Origin: Chloroflexota bacterium
Lineage (GTDB): Bacteria; Chloroflexota; UBA11872; VXNJ01
Assembly (NCBI GenBank): GCA_026707405.1
Contig: JAPOWW010000010.1
Coordinates: forward strand, 51,150-115,149
Reading direction: 5' to 3'
DNA: 64,000 nucleotides
Position numbers and translations under genes: made by a program. The notes beneath the pieces are model-generated. The model was not told the origin of the DNA. It saw only the letters and a list, made by a program, of their open reading frames with translations, and did not search any database. Shown here in pieces: positions 50,113 through 59,029 of this stretch. Numbering within the stretch: the first letter of the stretch is position 1; each line of letters opens with the position of its first letter.

Positions 50113-50421
50113 CTAGTAGCGATCCCCTCCATAGCCGCCGCCTGAACCGTATCCGCCTCCGCCGGAACGCTGTCTCGGCTGGCGCGGACGCGCCTCGTTG
50201 ACGGTCAGCGGACGTCCGTCGAGGTACGTGCCGTTGAGCGATTCGATGGCGGATCGGGCCTGATCCGAGTTGTCCATCGCGACAAACCCGAATCCGCGCG
50301 AACGACCGGTTATCCGATCAGTCACGACCGTAGCCCGGCTAACGTCCCCAAATCGCTCGAAAGTCTCTCTCAATGACCCTTCACTCGTGTCGTAGGAGAG
50401 ATTCCCCACATATATTTCCAT
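50113..50421 (-). CDS. RRM RNA-binding protein with glycine-rich tail
   Basis: 102 aa. A single RNA-recognition motif covers residues 1-78: RNP2 is 'IYVGNL' and RNP1 is 'RSRGFGFVAM'. The tail 'RSGGGGYGSGGGYGGDRY' is Gly/Tyr-rich. This matches bacterial cold-inducible RRM (Rbp-type) proteins, which bind single-stranded RNA. A structured leader of more than 200 nt precedes it and a strong terminator follows, so it is probably monocistronic and post-transcriptionally controlled. Confidence 0.93.
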   Translation of the reverse strand: MEIYVGNLSYDTSEGSLRETFERFGDVSRATVVTDRITGRSRGFGFVAMDNSDQARSAIESLNGTYLDGRPLTVNEARPRQPRQRSGGGGYGSGGGYGGDRY

Positions 50422-50650
50422 GCTCTATGAACTCAATTCCCCCGGTGACTCCGCACCGCTTTCGATCCCTTTCGCACCCCATAACCCTGTATGGGGACTT
50501 TGCGAAAATGTCGTCTGATAACCCCGTCTTGTGCGTTCTTCTGCGGTGTTGAATTGAAGGAGGGTGACCCAGCTCAGCCCAGGGCCGCAACTCGCGGACG
50601 GCCTGGAGGGGTTCCGCATAATCACTCAATGCACCGCGCCGTAGCGCAGT
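50422..50650 (-). promoter_or_regulatory. Structured 5' leader of the RRM gene
   Basis: The 429-bp gap 50422-50850 has no gene. Its part next to the RRM gene can form two hairpins on the minus strand. One pairs CCCCATA with TATGGGG and TTTCGCA with TGCGAAA across a 4-nt bulge (50470-50508). The other pairs CCAGG.CCG with CGG.CCTGG around 50572-50612. No promoter hexamers are convincing. It could be a cold-responsive leader or autoregulatory RRM target; this is inference. Confidence 0.4.
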
Positions 50651-50850
50651 TCGACTGCATGGGAGTGTAGCACGGCTAAGCCGACCAGTGGCGGAAAAAG
50701 TCCAGCCATCGCATCGTTCCCGAATCCTCCCTGCCATCCGCATCCGCCAAGCCGGGTGCTAACCTGTCCGCAAATGAACCCGACTCCCTTTGTTCGCACC
50801 CCACGTAAGGCTCGCGTCGAGTCTGGCGCTGGCAGAAGGCCGCTTTACCG

Positions 50851-51780
50851 ATGAATTACCGCACCTTCGGCAAAACCGGCTGGCAGGTCTCCGAGGTCGG
50901 CATGGGATGCTGGGGAATCGGCGGGCAGTGGGGACCCGTTGATGCTGTTCAAGCCCAGGCCACGGTATTCGCCGCGCTCGATTCCGGAATCAACCTGTTT
51001 GACACGGCCGACGGCTATGGTCCCCGCCGCAGCGAAGAGCTGCTCGGCAAGGCGCTTGTCGGTCAACGCCATCAAGTATTCATCGCGACCAAGGTCGGAA
51101 GCATCGGAGGACGAGACGGCCAACCGCTCAATTACGCCACGCCCGAGCACATCTATCTTTGCTGTGACGCGAGCCTCCATCGGTTGCGAACGGACTACAT
51201 CGACCTCTATCAGTGCCACAGCCGCCTTCATGAACACAGAGAGATATTCCTGGAGGCGTTCGAGCGCCTTCAGGAGCGCGGCAAGATCCGCTCCTACGGC
51301 GTTTCCAGCTTCTTTACCGAAGACGTTCTCGCCTTCGACAAGCATGGCCGTTGCGAGGTCGTGCAGGTTCCTTACAGCATCGTCGAGCGAGACTACGAAA
51401 ACGACGTGCTGTCGCTCTGCGCCGAACGTAACATCGGGACCCTGATTCGCGGCCCCTTGGCAAAGGGAGTACTGAGCGGCAAGTTTGCCCCTGACGCCAC
51501 GTTCGACGATCAGGCGCGTATCGGATGGAACACTGGCAAGGGACGCCGGGACTTCATGCAGATGGTCGAATCGGCCGAGAAGCTTTGGCCGATGGTCGAC
51601 GCGTCAAGGTCCATGGCTCAAATCTCGCTCGCCTTTGCGCTCGCGAATCCGGCCGTCTCATGCGTCATCCCCGGCGCCAAGTCGCCTGAGCAGGTTCGAG
51701 AGAACGCCGCCGCCTCGAAGATCGAACTGACCAGTTCCGAACTGGACCGAATCCGTGCAATCGCGCCGCCGGTTAGCTGA
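50851..51780 (+). CDS. Aldo/keto reductase
   Basis: 309-aa NADPH-dependent TIM-barrel oxidoreductase. The catalytic tetrad is visible: Asp and Tyr in 'NLFDTADGYGPRRSEELLG', Lys in 'FIATKVG' and His in 'DLYQCHSRLHEH'. The cofactor end is 'VSCVIPGAKSPEQVRENAAA'. It is followed by a second, divergent aldo/keto reductase 186 bp downstream. It likely acts on sugars or sugar lactones, as do many such genes beside Gfo/Idh enzymes; the substrate is unproven. Confidence 0.92.
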   Translation: MNYRTFGKTGWQVSEVGMGCWGIGGQWGPVDAVQAQATVFAALDSGINLFDTADGYGPRRSEELLGKALVGQRHQVFIATKVGSIGGRDGQPLNYATPEHIYLCCDASLHRLRTDYIDLYQCHSRLHEHREIFLEAFERLQERGKIRSYGVSSFFTEDVLAFDKHGRCEVVQVPYSIVERDYENDVLSLCAERNIGTLIRGPLAKGVLSGKFAPDATFDDQARIGWNTGKGRRDFMQMVESAEKLWPMVDASRSMAQISLAFALANPAVSCVIPGAKSPEQVRENAAASKIELTSSELDRIRAIAPPVS

Positions 51781-51844
51781 CTTGCGACTAGAAGCGACCG
51801 CCCCCCAGAGACGATTACGAAAGCTGTCATCACCGTTCTTCTTA

Positions 51845-51873
51845 CCGTCATTCCGGCAAAAGCCGGAATCCAG
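51845..51873. repeat. Dispersed hairpin repeat GTCATTCCGGC/GCCGGAATCC
   Basis: ATTCCGGC-AAAA-GCCGGAAT is a perfect 8-bp stem, flanked by GTC and CCAG. The same element is at 56720-56748 and a degenerate copy at 18082-18112. Confidence 0.8.
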
Positions 51874-51966
51874 GAGCGATCAAGCACACTTTGACGGAAA
51901 TGGGTTCATTCCCACGACCCGTGCCAGATCGGAGTTGTTGAATGATCTTCTCCGGAGCCTTGGCTG

Positions 51967-52956
51967 ATGCGATTTACCCACCTCGGAACCACCGGCGTCG
52001 AGATATCGAAAATCAGCTTAGGCACGGGTTTCTTCGGAGGGGCCATTCCCGAAAGCGAGTGCGCGCGGATCTTGGACAAGGCGCTCGAACTTGGGATCAA
52101 CGTGATCGACACGGCGGAGAAATACCTCCGTCCCACCCCTGGCGCGAGCGAGACCACCCTGGGCCGGATCCTGCGCGGCCGCCGCGATCAGGTGTTCCTC
52201 GCCACCAAGGTCGACCCGACCGGTGACCGTGAGGGGAGTCCCGCTGGACGCGGATTGAGTCGCAAAATCGTAATCAGCGCCGTCGAGGCCAGTCTCCGAC
52301 GGTTGCAGACCGATTGTGTCGATCTCGTTTACGCGCATGCTCCCGATCCCGACACTCCGCTCGAAGAGACACTGGCCGCGCTCGACTCCCTCATCGACGC
52401 GGGAAAGGTCCGCCACGCCGGACTCTCCAATCACGCGGCTCCACTGATCGCCGACGCGCTCTCGGCCGCGGAGCGCTTGGACTTGCGGCCGGTCGTCGCC
52501 ACTCAGGACCTGTACAACCTTATGGAGCGCCGAAACGAAGCCGAGCTATATCCCCTATGCAGGCGGCACGGTCTCGGGGCCTTCGCTTACGCCCCGCTGG
52601 CCGGTGGACTGCTGACCGGCAAGTACACCCTCGATATGGCTGGCGGCCACTCCGTTCCGTCTTCCTACCGGGCGGGATATTTCGGACGCGTCACTGACGA
52701 GTCGGAGCAAGCGTCGTCCATCCCCAAGGTCACCCGAGGTGCGATAAGCTGCGCGGCGAGCATAGCCGCGTGGTCCATCGAACGAGGCTACGATCCGGCG
52801 CAAACTGCGCTCGCATGGGTCCTCGGCAATCCCGACGTAACGTCCGCCATCATCGGCATAACCACACTCGACCAGCTCGAACGCAACTCAACCGGCTTCG
52901 ACATGGTCCTCTCGGAAACCGAACGAATAGAGCTCTCCAGCATCGCGGCCATATAG
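51967..52956 (+). CDS. Aldo/keto reductase
   Basis: 329 aa. It begins 'MRFTHLGTTGVEISKISLGTGFFGG'. The catalytic residues lie in 'NVIDTAEKYLRPTPGASETTLG', 'FLATKVDPTG' and 'DLVYAHAPDPDTPLEETLAAL'. The end 'PDVTSAIIGITTLDQLERN' is the NADPH-phosphate site. It is more similar to YajO/Tas-type reductases than to its upstream neighbour, so this is an old duplication or separate acquisition. ATG 51967 has GGAG about 12 bases upstream. Confidence 0.9.
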   Translation: MRFTHLGTTGVEISKISLGTGFFGGAIPESECARILDKALELGINVIDTAEKYLRPTPGASETTLGRILRGRRDQVFLATKVDPTGDREGSPAGRGLSRKIVISAVEASLRRLQTDCVDLVYAHAPDPDTPLEETLAALDSLIDAGKVRHAGLSNHAAPLIADALSAAERLDLRPVVATQDLYNLMERRNEAELYPLCRRHGLGAFAYAPLAGGLLTGKYTLDMAGGHSVPSSYRAGYFGRVTDESEQASSIPKVTRGAISCAASIAAWSIERGYDPAQTALAWVLGNPDVTSAIIGITTLDQLERNSTGFDMVLSETERIELSSIAAI

Positions 52957-53136
52957 CGAATCGACCGCGTGACCGCGTATTTAAACCGCCGAAAACACCC
53001 TAGCTAGTTCCGGCTATACACCGAGCGGAGACCGTGTGCTCCCGCCCTTCAGGCCATCCCCAGTGGACTCTTGGCTATATACTCGCGGCGGGTTGTTCGG
53101 GGGGCCTTGCAAGCGGAGGGGACTTCGGAAGTGGTT

Positions 53137-54030
53137 ATGACTCACCCGGCGGCGAGGGCGGCCAGCCCCGCGCTTACCGAATCCGACATCAGCGCATACA
53201 GACGCGACGGCTGTTTGATTGTCGAGAACGTATTTGCCGAATCGACTATCGAGCGGCTGCGGCAGGTGGTCGACGATTTCGTCGAAAAATCGCGAAGCGT
53301 CACCGAGAACGACGCTGTGTTCGACCTGGAGCCGGGCCATACGCCGGAAAGGCCGCTGCTGCGGCGCCTCAAGAGCCCTACGCTTAACCATCCCCTGTTC
53401 GAAGAGATCATGCGCTCGGATGTGCTTGCCGACATGGTAGAGCCGCTGCTCGGCGACGGCGTTCGCTTTCAGGGCGACAAGCTGAACATGAAGACCGCCA
53501 TCGCGGGCAGTCCCGTCGAGTGGCACCAGGATTTCGCCTTCTATCCCCACACGACCGACGATCTACTCGCCGTCGGAATCGCGCTCGACGACTCCACGCT
53601 TGAGAACGGTTGCCTTATGGCTATGTGCGGCTCCCACTTGGGACCGGTTCTCGACCATCATCAGGACGGAGTATTCATCGGCGCCATTTCACCGTCGCGC
53701 GAGTCCATGGATCTGGGCGAAGCCGTGCCGCTTGAGATCAAGGCCGGAGACGTAACGATCCACCATACAAAGCTGCTGCATGGCTCGGCCCCCAACCGCT
53801 CCTCCGTCCCGCGTCGGCTGTGGCTGGTTCAATACGCGGCCGTATCGGCGTGGCCCATGATGGGGGTGCGCGACTACGACTTCTTCAATTGGTCGCTGGT
53901 TCGAGGCGAACCAGCCACGGAGTACAAGGTCAAGGATCAAACGGTACGAGTCCCGCTCCCCGGCGATGTTTACACGGGCGCCACCATATTCGAGTTGCAG
54001 ACCAAAGCCAGGGACACGGTGTATCGCTAG
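53137..54030 (+). CDS. Phytanoyl-CoA dioxygenase family protein
   Basis: 297 aa. 'YRRDGCLIVENVF' is the PhyH start motif, 'VEWHQDFAFYPHT' near residue 129 gives the iron H-x-D, and 'HHTKLLHGSAPNRS' near 215 gives the distal His. The Arg of 'RRLWLVQYAA' likely binds 2-oxoglutarate. ATG 53137 with GGAAG upstream is preferred; the frame is open further upstream without homology. It should be an active Fe(II)/2-oxoglutarate hydroxylase, only distantly related to 35808-36713. Confidence 0.9.
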   Translation: MTHPAARAASPALTESDISAYRRDGCLIVENVFAESTIERLRQVVDDFVEKSRSVTENDAVFDLEPGHTPERPLLRRLKSPTLNHPLFEEIMRSDVLADMVEPLLGDGVRFQGDKLNMKTAIAGSPVEWHQDFAFYPHTTDDLLAVGIALDDSTLENGCLMAMCGSHLGPVLDHHQDGVFIGAISPSRESMDLGEAVPLEIKAGDVTIHHTKLLHGSAPNRSSVPRRLWLVQYAAVSAWPMMGVRDYDFFNWSLVRGEPATEYKVKDQTVRVPLPGDVYTGATIFELQTKARDTVYR

Positions 54031-54087
54031 TCCCGACCTAAAACGGTCTGCCAACTGCCTTGGACGGCCGTTATCGCCCGCGGGACT

Positions 54088-54981
54088 ATGAGGACGATGC
54101 TTAGGCACATCGCTTCTCTCCTGTACAAGACCGGTCTGATTAGACCAGCCTACCTCGCATTGACACTATTGCGCGGTCTTCACCCACGAAGCTTGGTTCG
54201 ATCATTGCGATTCATACTCAAGGGAAGCCCCGACGGGCTGCCCATTCCGCCCTTTTGGCTACGTGTGCAAGTCGCCGGAACTATCGATGCCGGCGAGTTC
54301 TACCATAGCGGTGTAGCAGACGCCCAGACGATATCAGGGATCCTCCGTCACCGGGATGTCGACATCCAGAGCCTCGCTGCCATACTCGATTTTGGCTGCG
54401 GCTGCGGTCGAGTGATTCGACATTTACCTTCCAAGACACAAGCCGAGTTATTCGGAACCGACCAGAGCGCGAAGCTCATCACCTGGTGCAGGTCGAATCT
54501 CCCTCTCGCCACGTTTGGGATCAATAGATTGGAACCGCCCCTCGACTACCCCGATGGAAAGTTCGATCTCATCTACGCCCTGTCCGTTTTTACCCATCTA
54601 CCCGCTCAGCTTCAGACAAAGTGGATGGATGAGTTCCGTAGATTGCTGCGCGGGGGGGGGTATCTCCTGTTATCCACGCATGGCGAACATCAGTTAGGTG
54701 TGCTGTCAGATCAGGAAAAGGCAATGTTTCGCAACGGCCAGCTTGTGGTCAAACGACCCGGCTCAGCTGGCAGCAATTACTGCGTCAGCTACCACCCGGA
54801 AACGTATGTGCGCGATCATCTCGCCCGAGGATTTGATGTAATCGACTTCGTTCCTCAAGGCGCTACCGGAACAGCTTGCCAGGACCTCTACTTGTTGGAG
54901 CTCGATCGCCGCTTGCCGCGCTCAGACACGGTCGCCGCGGAGTCCACTTCCATCGACCCCGGAACGATCACGACACCGTAA
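54088..54981 (+). CDS. Class I SAM-dependent methyltransferase
   Basis: 297 aa. SAM motif I is 'AAILDFGCGCGRVIRHL', the acidic loop is 'AELFGTDQS', and the post-II region is 'FDLIYALSVFTHLPAQLQ'. The hydrophobic basic N-terminus ('SLLYKTGLIRPAYLALTLL') could associate with the membrane. A run of nine G (54652-54660) lies inside the gene. Base and codon use look less GC-biased than the neighbours, hinting at transfer. Its last 94 bp overlap the convergent hyuB-like gene. The substrate is unknown. Confidence 0.85.
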   Translation: MRTMLRHIASLLYKTGLIRPAYLALTLLRGLHPRSLVRSLRFILKGSPDGLPIPPFWLRVQVAGTIDAGEFYHSGVADAQTISGILRHRDVDIQSLAAILDFGCGCGRVIRHLPSKTQAELFGTDQSAKLITWCRSNLPLATFGINRLEPPLDYPDGKFDLIYALSVFTHLPAQLQTKWMDEFRRLLRGGGYLLLSTHGEHQLGVLSDQEKAMFRNGQLVVKRPGSAGSNYCVSYHPETYVRDHLARGFDVIDFVPQGATGTACQDLYLLELDRRLPRSDTVAAESTSIDPGTITTP

Positions 54982-56636
54982 TCTTCCAGAGCCGTCCCCA
55001 CGCTTATGAATTCGTTGCGCACGTCATCCAGCACGAGCGCCGGATCGCGTTCCAGCGGATCACCGTATCCGCCCCCGCCCGGTGTAAATAACTTAACCAC
55101 GTCCCCTGGCGTCAGCCTGATGTTGCTGTCTTTCGTCAGGTGCGGGCTGACGTATCGCTCCCCCTGGCGGCTGAACTCGATGTGGCACTTCTTGCCGTCC
55201 CCGCCGCCCTCGATCCCGCGTGGCGCGAACTTCCCGCGGTCGCCGATGGTCGAAGCTGTTCCTTCTCCCCTCACGAATTCAGTCTCGATCACCGCTCCGA
55301 AGCCACCTCGCCACTTACCCGCGCCCGCCGACTCATCCCGCAGCGCGAACTCTCGAATCTGGACGGGATAGCGCTGCTCGTACAGCTCAACCGGTTGGGA
55401 CCGCGCCACGCTGATAACCGGGCTGCCGTAGCTCAAGCCGTCGCCGCCTGCGTGCCCGCCGTACCCGCCGCCGTTGAACATGTACATCACGTAGCCGCCG
55501 ACCTCGCTGTCCGTGCCGCCTATCGACAGGTTCGAGATCGTCCCGAATATCCCCGCCGAGACCCGTTCCGGTATCGCCTGTCCGAGCGCCCCCATCACGA
55601 CGTCTCCCACGCGTTGCGAGACCTCCGACGCGCAGCCCGCCACCGGACGCGGCAGCTGCGCGTTTAGGAACGTCGACTCCGGTACGTGAAACTCAATCGG
55701 CGCGAAGCATCCCGAATTCACTGGAATCTCCGGAAACACGTGCTTGAACGCCAGATAGCAGGCCGACTTGGTCGTGCTTATCACGCTATTCATAGGCCCT
55801 CGGCACGGCGGCGAGCTACCCGAGAAATCAAGCCGCGCCTCGCTGCCCTCGACGGTCATCTTCAGAGCAATTCTCAAGGGGCGGTCCTCGATCCCGTCGC
55901 TATCCATGAAATCTTCATACTCGTAAGCGCCGTCGGGAATCTCCTCCAGAAACGACCGCATCTGGCGTTCCGACCGCTGTTTCAGAGTCTCGATGCAGGC
56001 CCACACCGTTTCCACGCCGTACCTGTCGAGCAGCGTGGTCAGTCGGCGCTCGCCCACGGTGAACGCCGATAGATGAGCTTGCAGATCGCCCGATCTTTCC
56101 TCGGCCACCCTGATGTTCGATGTCATGATCCTGAAAACGTCCTCGTCGAGCACCCCCCGCTTGAAGAGCTTTACCGGCGGGATCCGAAGCCCCTCTTGGT
56201 AGACCTCGCTCGAATTGGCGCCGAACCCCCCCGGCACGAAGCCTCCCATGTCCGGCCAGTGACCGCGATTGGCCAGATAGGCGAACAGCTCCCCGTTGTA
56301 ATAGAACGGCTTGACCATTCCGACGTCCATCAGGTGCGTCCCGCCGGAGTAGGGATCGTTTACGAAGAAGATGTCGCCAGGCTCGATTCCTCGCCTGGCG
56401 ATCTGCCGAATCACGTGCTCGGTCGTGAACTGCATTACCCCGATGAACAGCGCCAGGCCCCATTTGCCCTGAACGATCACCTCGCCGGTCACGGGATGGT
56501 AGATGCCATTCGCCAGATCATTGCCCTCGGAAATGACCGGCGAAAACGCCGTCCGCTTGAGCGTCCAGTCCATCTCCTCGGCGATTTCTTCCAGCGCTCC
56601 CTTGACCACCGCGAGCGTGAGAGGATCGACCGTCAT
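54888..56636 (-). CDS. hyuB: Hydantoinase B/oxoprolinase family protein
   Basis: 582 aa, normal for HyuB (PF02538). 'VVKGALEEIAEEMDWTLKRTAFSP' opens it; 'DFSGSSPPCRGPMNSVISTTKSACY', 'VAGCASEVSQRVGDVVMGAL' and 'FTPGGGGYGDPLERDP' are family signatures. It should act with HyuA in ATP-dependent opening of 5-oxoproline, N-methylhydantoin or a related lactam, or as an acetone-carboxylase-like subunit. Its ATG lies in a duplicated remnant of the hyuA 3' end. The 3' end overlaps the opposite methyltransferase gene. Confidence 0.9.
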   Translation of the reverse strand: MTVDPLTLAVVKGALEEIAEEMDWTLKRTAFSPVISEGNDLANGIYHPVTGEVIVQGKWGLALFIGVMQFTTEHVIRQIARRGIEPGDIFFVNDPYSGGTHLMDVGMVKPFYYNGELFAYLANRGHWPDMGGFVPGGFGANSSEVYQEGLRIPPVKLFKRGVLDEDVFRIMTSNIRVAEERSGDLQAHLSAFTVGERRLTTLLDRYGVETVWACIETLKQRSERQMRSFLEEIPDGAYEYEDFMDSDGIEDRPLRIALKMTVEGSEARLDFSGSSPPCRGPMNSVISTTKSACYLAFKHVFPEIPVNSGCFAPIEFHVPESTFLNAQLPRPVAGCASEVSQRVGDVVMGALGQAIPERVSAGIFGTISNLSIGGTDSEVGGYVMYMFNGGGYGGHAGGDGLSYGSPVISVARSQPVELYEQRYPVQIREFALRDESAGAGKWRGGFGAVIETEFVRGEGTASTIGDRGKFAPRGIEGGGDGKKCHIEFSRQGERYVSPHLTKDSNIRLTPGDVVKLFTPGGGGYGDPLERDPALVLDDVRNEFISVGTALEDYGVVIVPGSMEVDSAATVSERGKRRSSSNK

Positions 56637-56692
56637 GCGACTACCCGCACCATCAGGGTTCCCCCTGGTCCGACAACCGCCGACATCCTAGG
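56631..56692. repeat. 62-bp direct repeat, copy A (remnant of hyuA 3' end)
   Basis: 57 of 62 bases match copy B at 56823-56884. On the minus strand it still encodes 'SAVVGPGGTLMVRVVA' and a stop, overlapping the hyuB ATG as ATGA. It has no complete gene of its own. Confidence 0.9.
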
Positions 56693-56719
56693 CCCTCTAC
56701 CGTCATTCCCGCACCTCTA

Positions 56720-56748
56720 CCGTCATTCCGGCGAAAGCCGGAATCCAG
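56720..56748. repeat. Dispersed hairpin repeat GTCATTCCGGC/GCCGGAATCC
   Basis: ATTCCGGC-GAAA-GCCGGAAT, a perfect 8-bp stem with a GAAA tetraloop, lies between the two hyuA-end copies. A partial unit, 'CCGTCATTCCCGC', precedes it at 56700. Confidence 0.85.
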
Positions 56749-56768
56749 AAACCACCAGACAACCCCAG

Positions 56769-56799
56769 TCCCTCGCAGGGAGAGAGTGGGGTGAGGGTC
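56769..56799. repeat. Partial copy of the CCCTCTCCC/GGTGAGGG repeat
   Basis: 'TCCCTCGCAGGGAGAGAG' then 'TGGGGTGAGGGT' matches the right half and tail of the elements at 15941 and 18205. It lies beside the GTCATTCCGG element. Confidence 0.6.
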
Positions 56800-56822
56800 T
56801 CCTCCAAAGCCAGGCCCCCATC

Positions 56823-56884
56823 CGTCATGCCGCTACTCGCACCATCAGGGTTCCCCCTGGTCCGACAACCGCCGACAACCCAGG
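56823..56884. repeat. 62-bp direct repeat, copy B (native hyuA 3' end)
   Basis: This is the actual coding end of the hyuA-like gene ('GLSAVVGPGGTLMVRVAA', stop). It is repeated at 56631-56692, with about 130 bp of dispersed repeats between the copies. Confidence 0.9.
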
Positions 56885-58864
56885 TTCGATGACGGTGGTC
56901 GAGTCGGGTTGTTCGATCACCGCCGGGCCATCGATCCGAACCCCCCGGCCGAGCAGCTCACGCTCGTAGACAGGACAGTCCAGGAAACAGCCATCGAAGT
57001 AGACCGGCCTTCGCCCTATCAAGGCCTCATCCAGCGTTCCGGACTCGGAGTCCAATCCGCTCCACCCGGCCGAACGCCTTCGCACTCCGATCACCGAGAC
57101 CCTGGTCGTCACGATCCGCACGGGGCGGCCGCTCACTTTGTTCCCATATTGCGCGGAATACGCTTGTTCGAATGCTTCACGTATGCCGTCTCGATCGCAA
57201 CGCCGCACGGGCAGCGGTGCCCGCACTTCATGAACCTGACCCTCATAGGCCATGTCCGCCTGGTATGCGACGTCGACGGAGGCGACTTCGACTCCTTCCC
57301 GCTCGATCAGCTCACGCCCCTCCACAACCTGCCGTTCTAGATCATCGTAAAAGCTCGCGACGTCGACTTCGTCCAGGCGGACGTTGAGCGACCGGGTGAA
57401 GTCGTGTCTTATGTCTGCGGCGATACATCCGAATGCGCACGTAATGCCCGGCCAGGGTGGAATCAGGGCCTTCGAGATTTCTAGCTCGCGCAAGACGGCG
57501 CAGGCGTGCAGCGGACCCGCCCCCCCGTATGCGACCAGCGCGAAGTCGCGCGGATCGTGTCCCCGCTCGACCGTCATAAGCCTCAAGCTGGCGGCGATTC
57601 GGTCGTGCGCGACTTGAAGAATCGCCCACGCGGCCTCAATGGTCGAAATGCCCAGCGGCTCCGCTATCGTTTCCCGAATTGCCGTCTCGGCTCCGCTCTT
57701 GTCGAAAACCCAGCCTGACTCCCTGCCGATAGGTCGTTCTGATCCGATTCTGCCGAGCACAACGTTAGCGTCCGTGACTGTCGGTCGTGTTCCTCCTAAG
57801 CCGTAGCAGACAGGCCCCGGATCGGCTCCCGCGCTATGGGGGCCGATCTGGAGAATCCCCGCCCTGTCGATCCAGGCGATGCTGCCGCCGCCCGCTCCGA
57901 CCGACCGAACGTCGAGCATCGTCGTGCGAATCGGCAGACCGTACTCGAGGTCCATGTCCTGGGCCGTCGCCACTCCCCCCCGCGCCGCAATCGCTATGTC
58001 CAGGCTAGTCCCGCCAACGTCGCACGTAATCAGGTTCTCATCGCCCGTCGACAGTCCCACCTGCTGCGCGGCAATCACGCCGGCGGCGGGACCGGAAAGT
58101 ATGGTGTTCACTGAATACCGGCGAGCCAGGCGCTGCGACATCAATCCGCCGTTGCTTTGCACGATCAACACGTCTCGCCCATAGCCGCTGGATCTGAGCT
58201 TTTCGATCAATGACCATAGATACCGGTCCACCAGAGGCTGTACATAGCCGCTTAGAACGGCTGTGCTCGTCCGTTCGAACTCCCGAATCTCCGGCAGTAT
58301 CTCGGAGCTCGTCACGACATATGGATTCGGCCAGACGTCCTCGACCCACTCCTTCACTAGCTGCTCATTGGAGGGATTGGCGTACGAGTGGAGAAAGCTG
58401 ATGATGATCGCCTCAACATCATTTGCCAGCAGTTGCTCGACGGCGCGCAGCACCTCGCCGCGATCCGGCGGCGTCAGCACTTGCCCGCGATAGTCTGTCC
58501 GCTCCGCTACCTCCAGCCGTCGATCCCTGGTTATCAATGGATCGAACCGCCCTTTGAGGCCGTAGGTGTCCGGCCGGTCCCGCCGGCGCAATTCGATTAC
58601 GTCGCGGAACCCCTTGGTCATCAGCAGACCGCAGCGCGCGCCCGAACGTTCGAGAACTGCGTTGGTCGCGACCGTGGTCCCGTGCACCAGCAGATCGATA
58701 TTCGCCGGATCCACCGGTAATGCATCGAGACCGTCAAGCAGGCCCTGGGAGTGGTCCTCGCGAGTAGAGGGAACCTTTGCCACTCGAACGTCCCCGGTTT
58801 GATCGTCGTAAAGGACGATGTCCGTGAAGGTTCCGCCTACGTCGACGCCAACGTGTATAGCCAC
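56825..58864 (-). CDS. hyuA: Hydantoinase A/oxoprolinase family protein
   Basis: 679 aa, normal HyuA length. 'HVGVDVGGTFTDIVLYD' is the phosphate-binding start, 'LLVHGTTVATNAVLERSG' and 'MTKGFRDVIELRRRDRP' are HyuA_N signatures, and 'TCDVGGTSLDIAIA' is the second nucleotide-binding motif. It is the ATPase partner of HyuB downstream. In most such operons the two overlap; here a repeat insertion separates them by 188 bp. Confidence 0.92.
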   Translation of the reverse strand: MAIHVGVDVGGTFTDIVLYDDQTGDVRVAKVPSTREDHSQGLLDGLDALPVDPANIDLLVHGTTVATNAVLERSGARCGLLMTKGFRDVIELRRRDRPDTYGLKGRFDPLITRDRRLEVAERTDYRGQVLTPPDRGEVLRAVEQLLANDVEAIIISFLHSYANPSNEQLVKEWVEDVWPNPYVVTSSEILPEIREFERTSTAVLSGYVQPLVDRYLWSLIEKLRSSGYGRDVLIVQSNGGLMSQRLARRYSVNTILSGPAAGVIAAQQVGLSTGDENLITCDVGGTSLDIAIAARGGVATAQDMDLEYGLPIRTTMLDVRSVGAGGGSIAWIDRAGILQIGPHSAGADPGPVCYGLGGTRPTVTDANVVLGRIGSERPIGRESGWVFDKSGAETAIRETIAEPLGISTIEAAWAILQVAHDRIAASLRLMTVERGHDPRDFALVAYGGAGPLHACAVLRELEISKALIPPWPGITCAFGCIAADIRHDFTRSLNVRLDEVDVASFYDDLERQVVEGRELIEREGVEVASVDVAYQADMAYEGQVHEVRAPLPVRRCDRDGIREAFEQAYSAQYGNKVSGRPVRIVTTRVSVIGVRRRSAGWSGLDSESGTLDEALIGRRPVYFDGCFLDCPVYERELLGRGVRIDGPAVIEQPDSTTVIEPGLSAVVGPGGTLMVRVAA

Positions 58865-59029
58865 TGGCTCCCGGTTCCCGCTGAATCTGGCACGAGTCTC
58901 CGATCGGTTCGGAGTCCGCCGTATGTTATGCGATTCTCAATCGACGCGAGCGCACGGCGCTCATCGTAACGAGATACATCGACAAGGCATTCACCCGCAA
59001 CGCCCGGGCGGTCTACCGGTTAACCGCCC

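Noticed and set aside
50640..50700. A possible tRNA in the gap upstream of the RRM gene
   Set aside because: GTTCGAC resembles a T-loop, but no acceptor or anticodon stems can be drawn around it.
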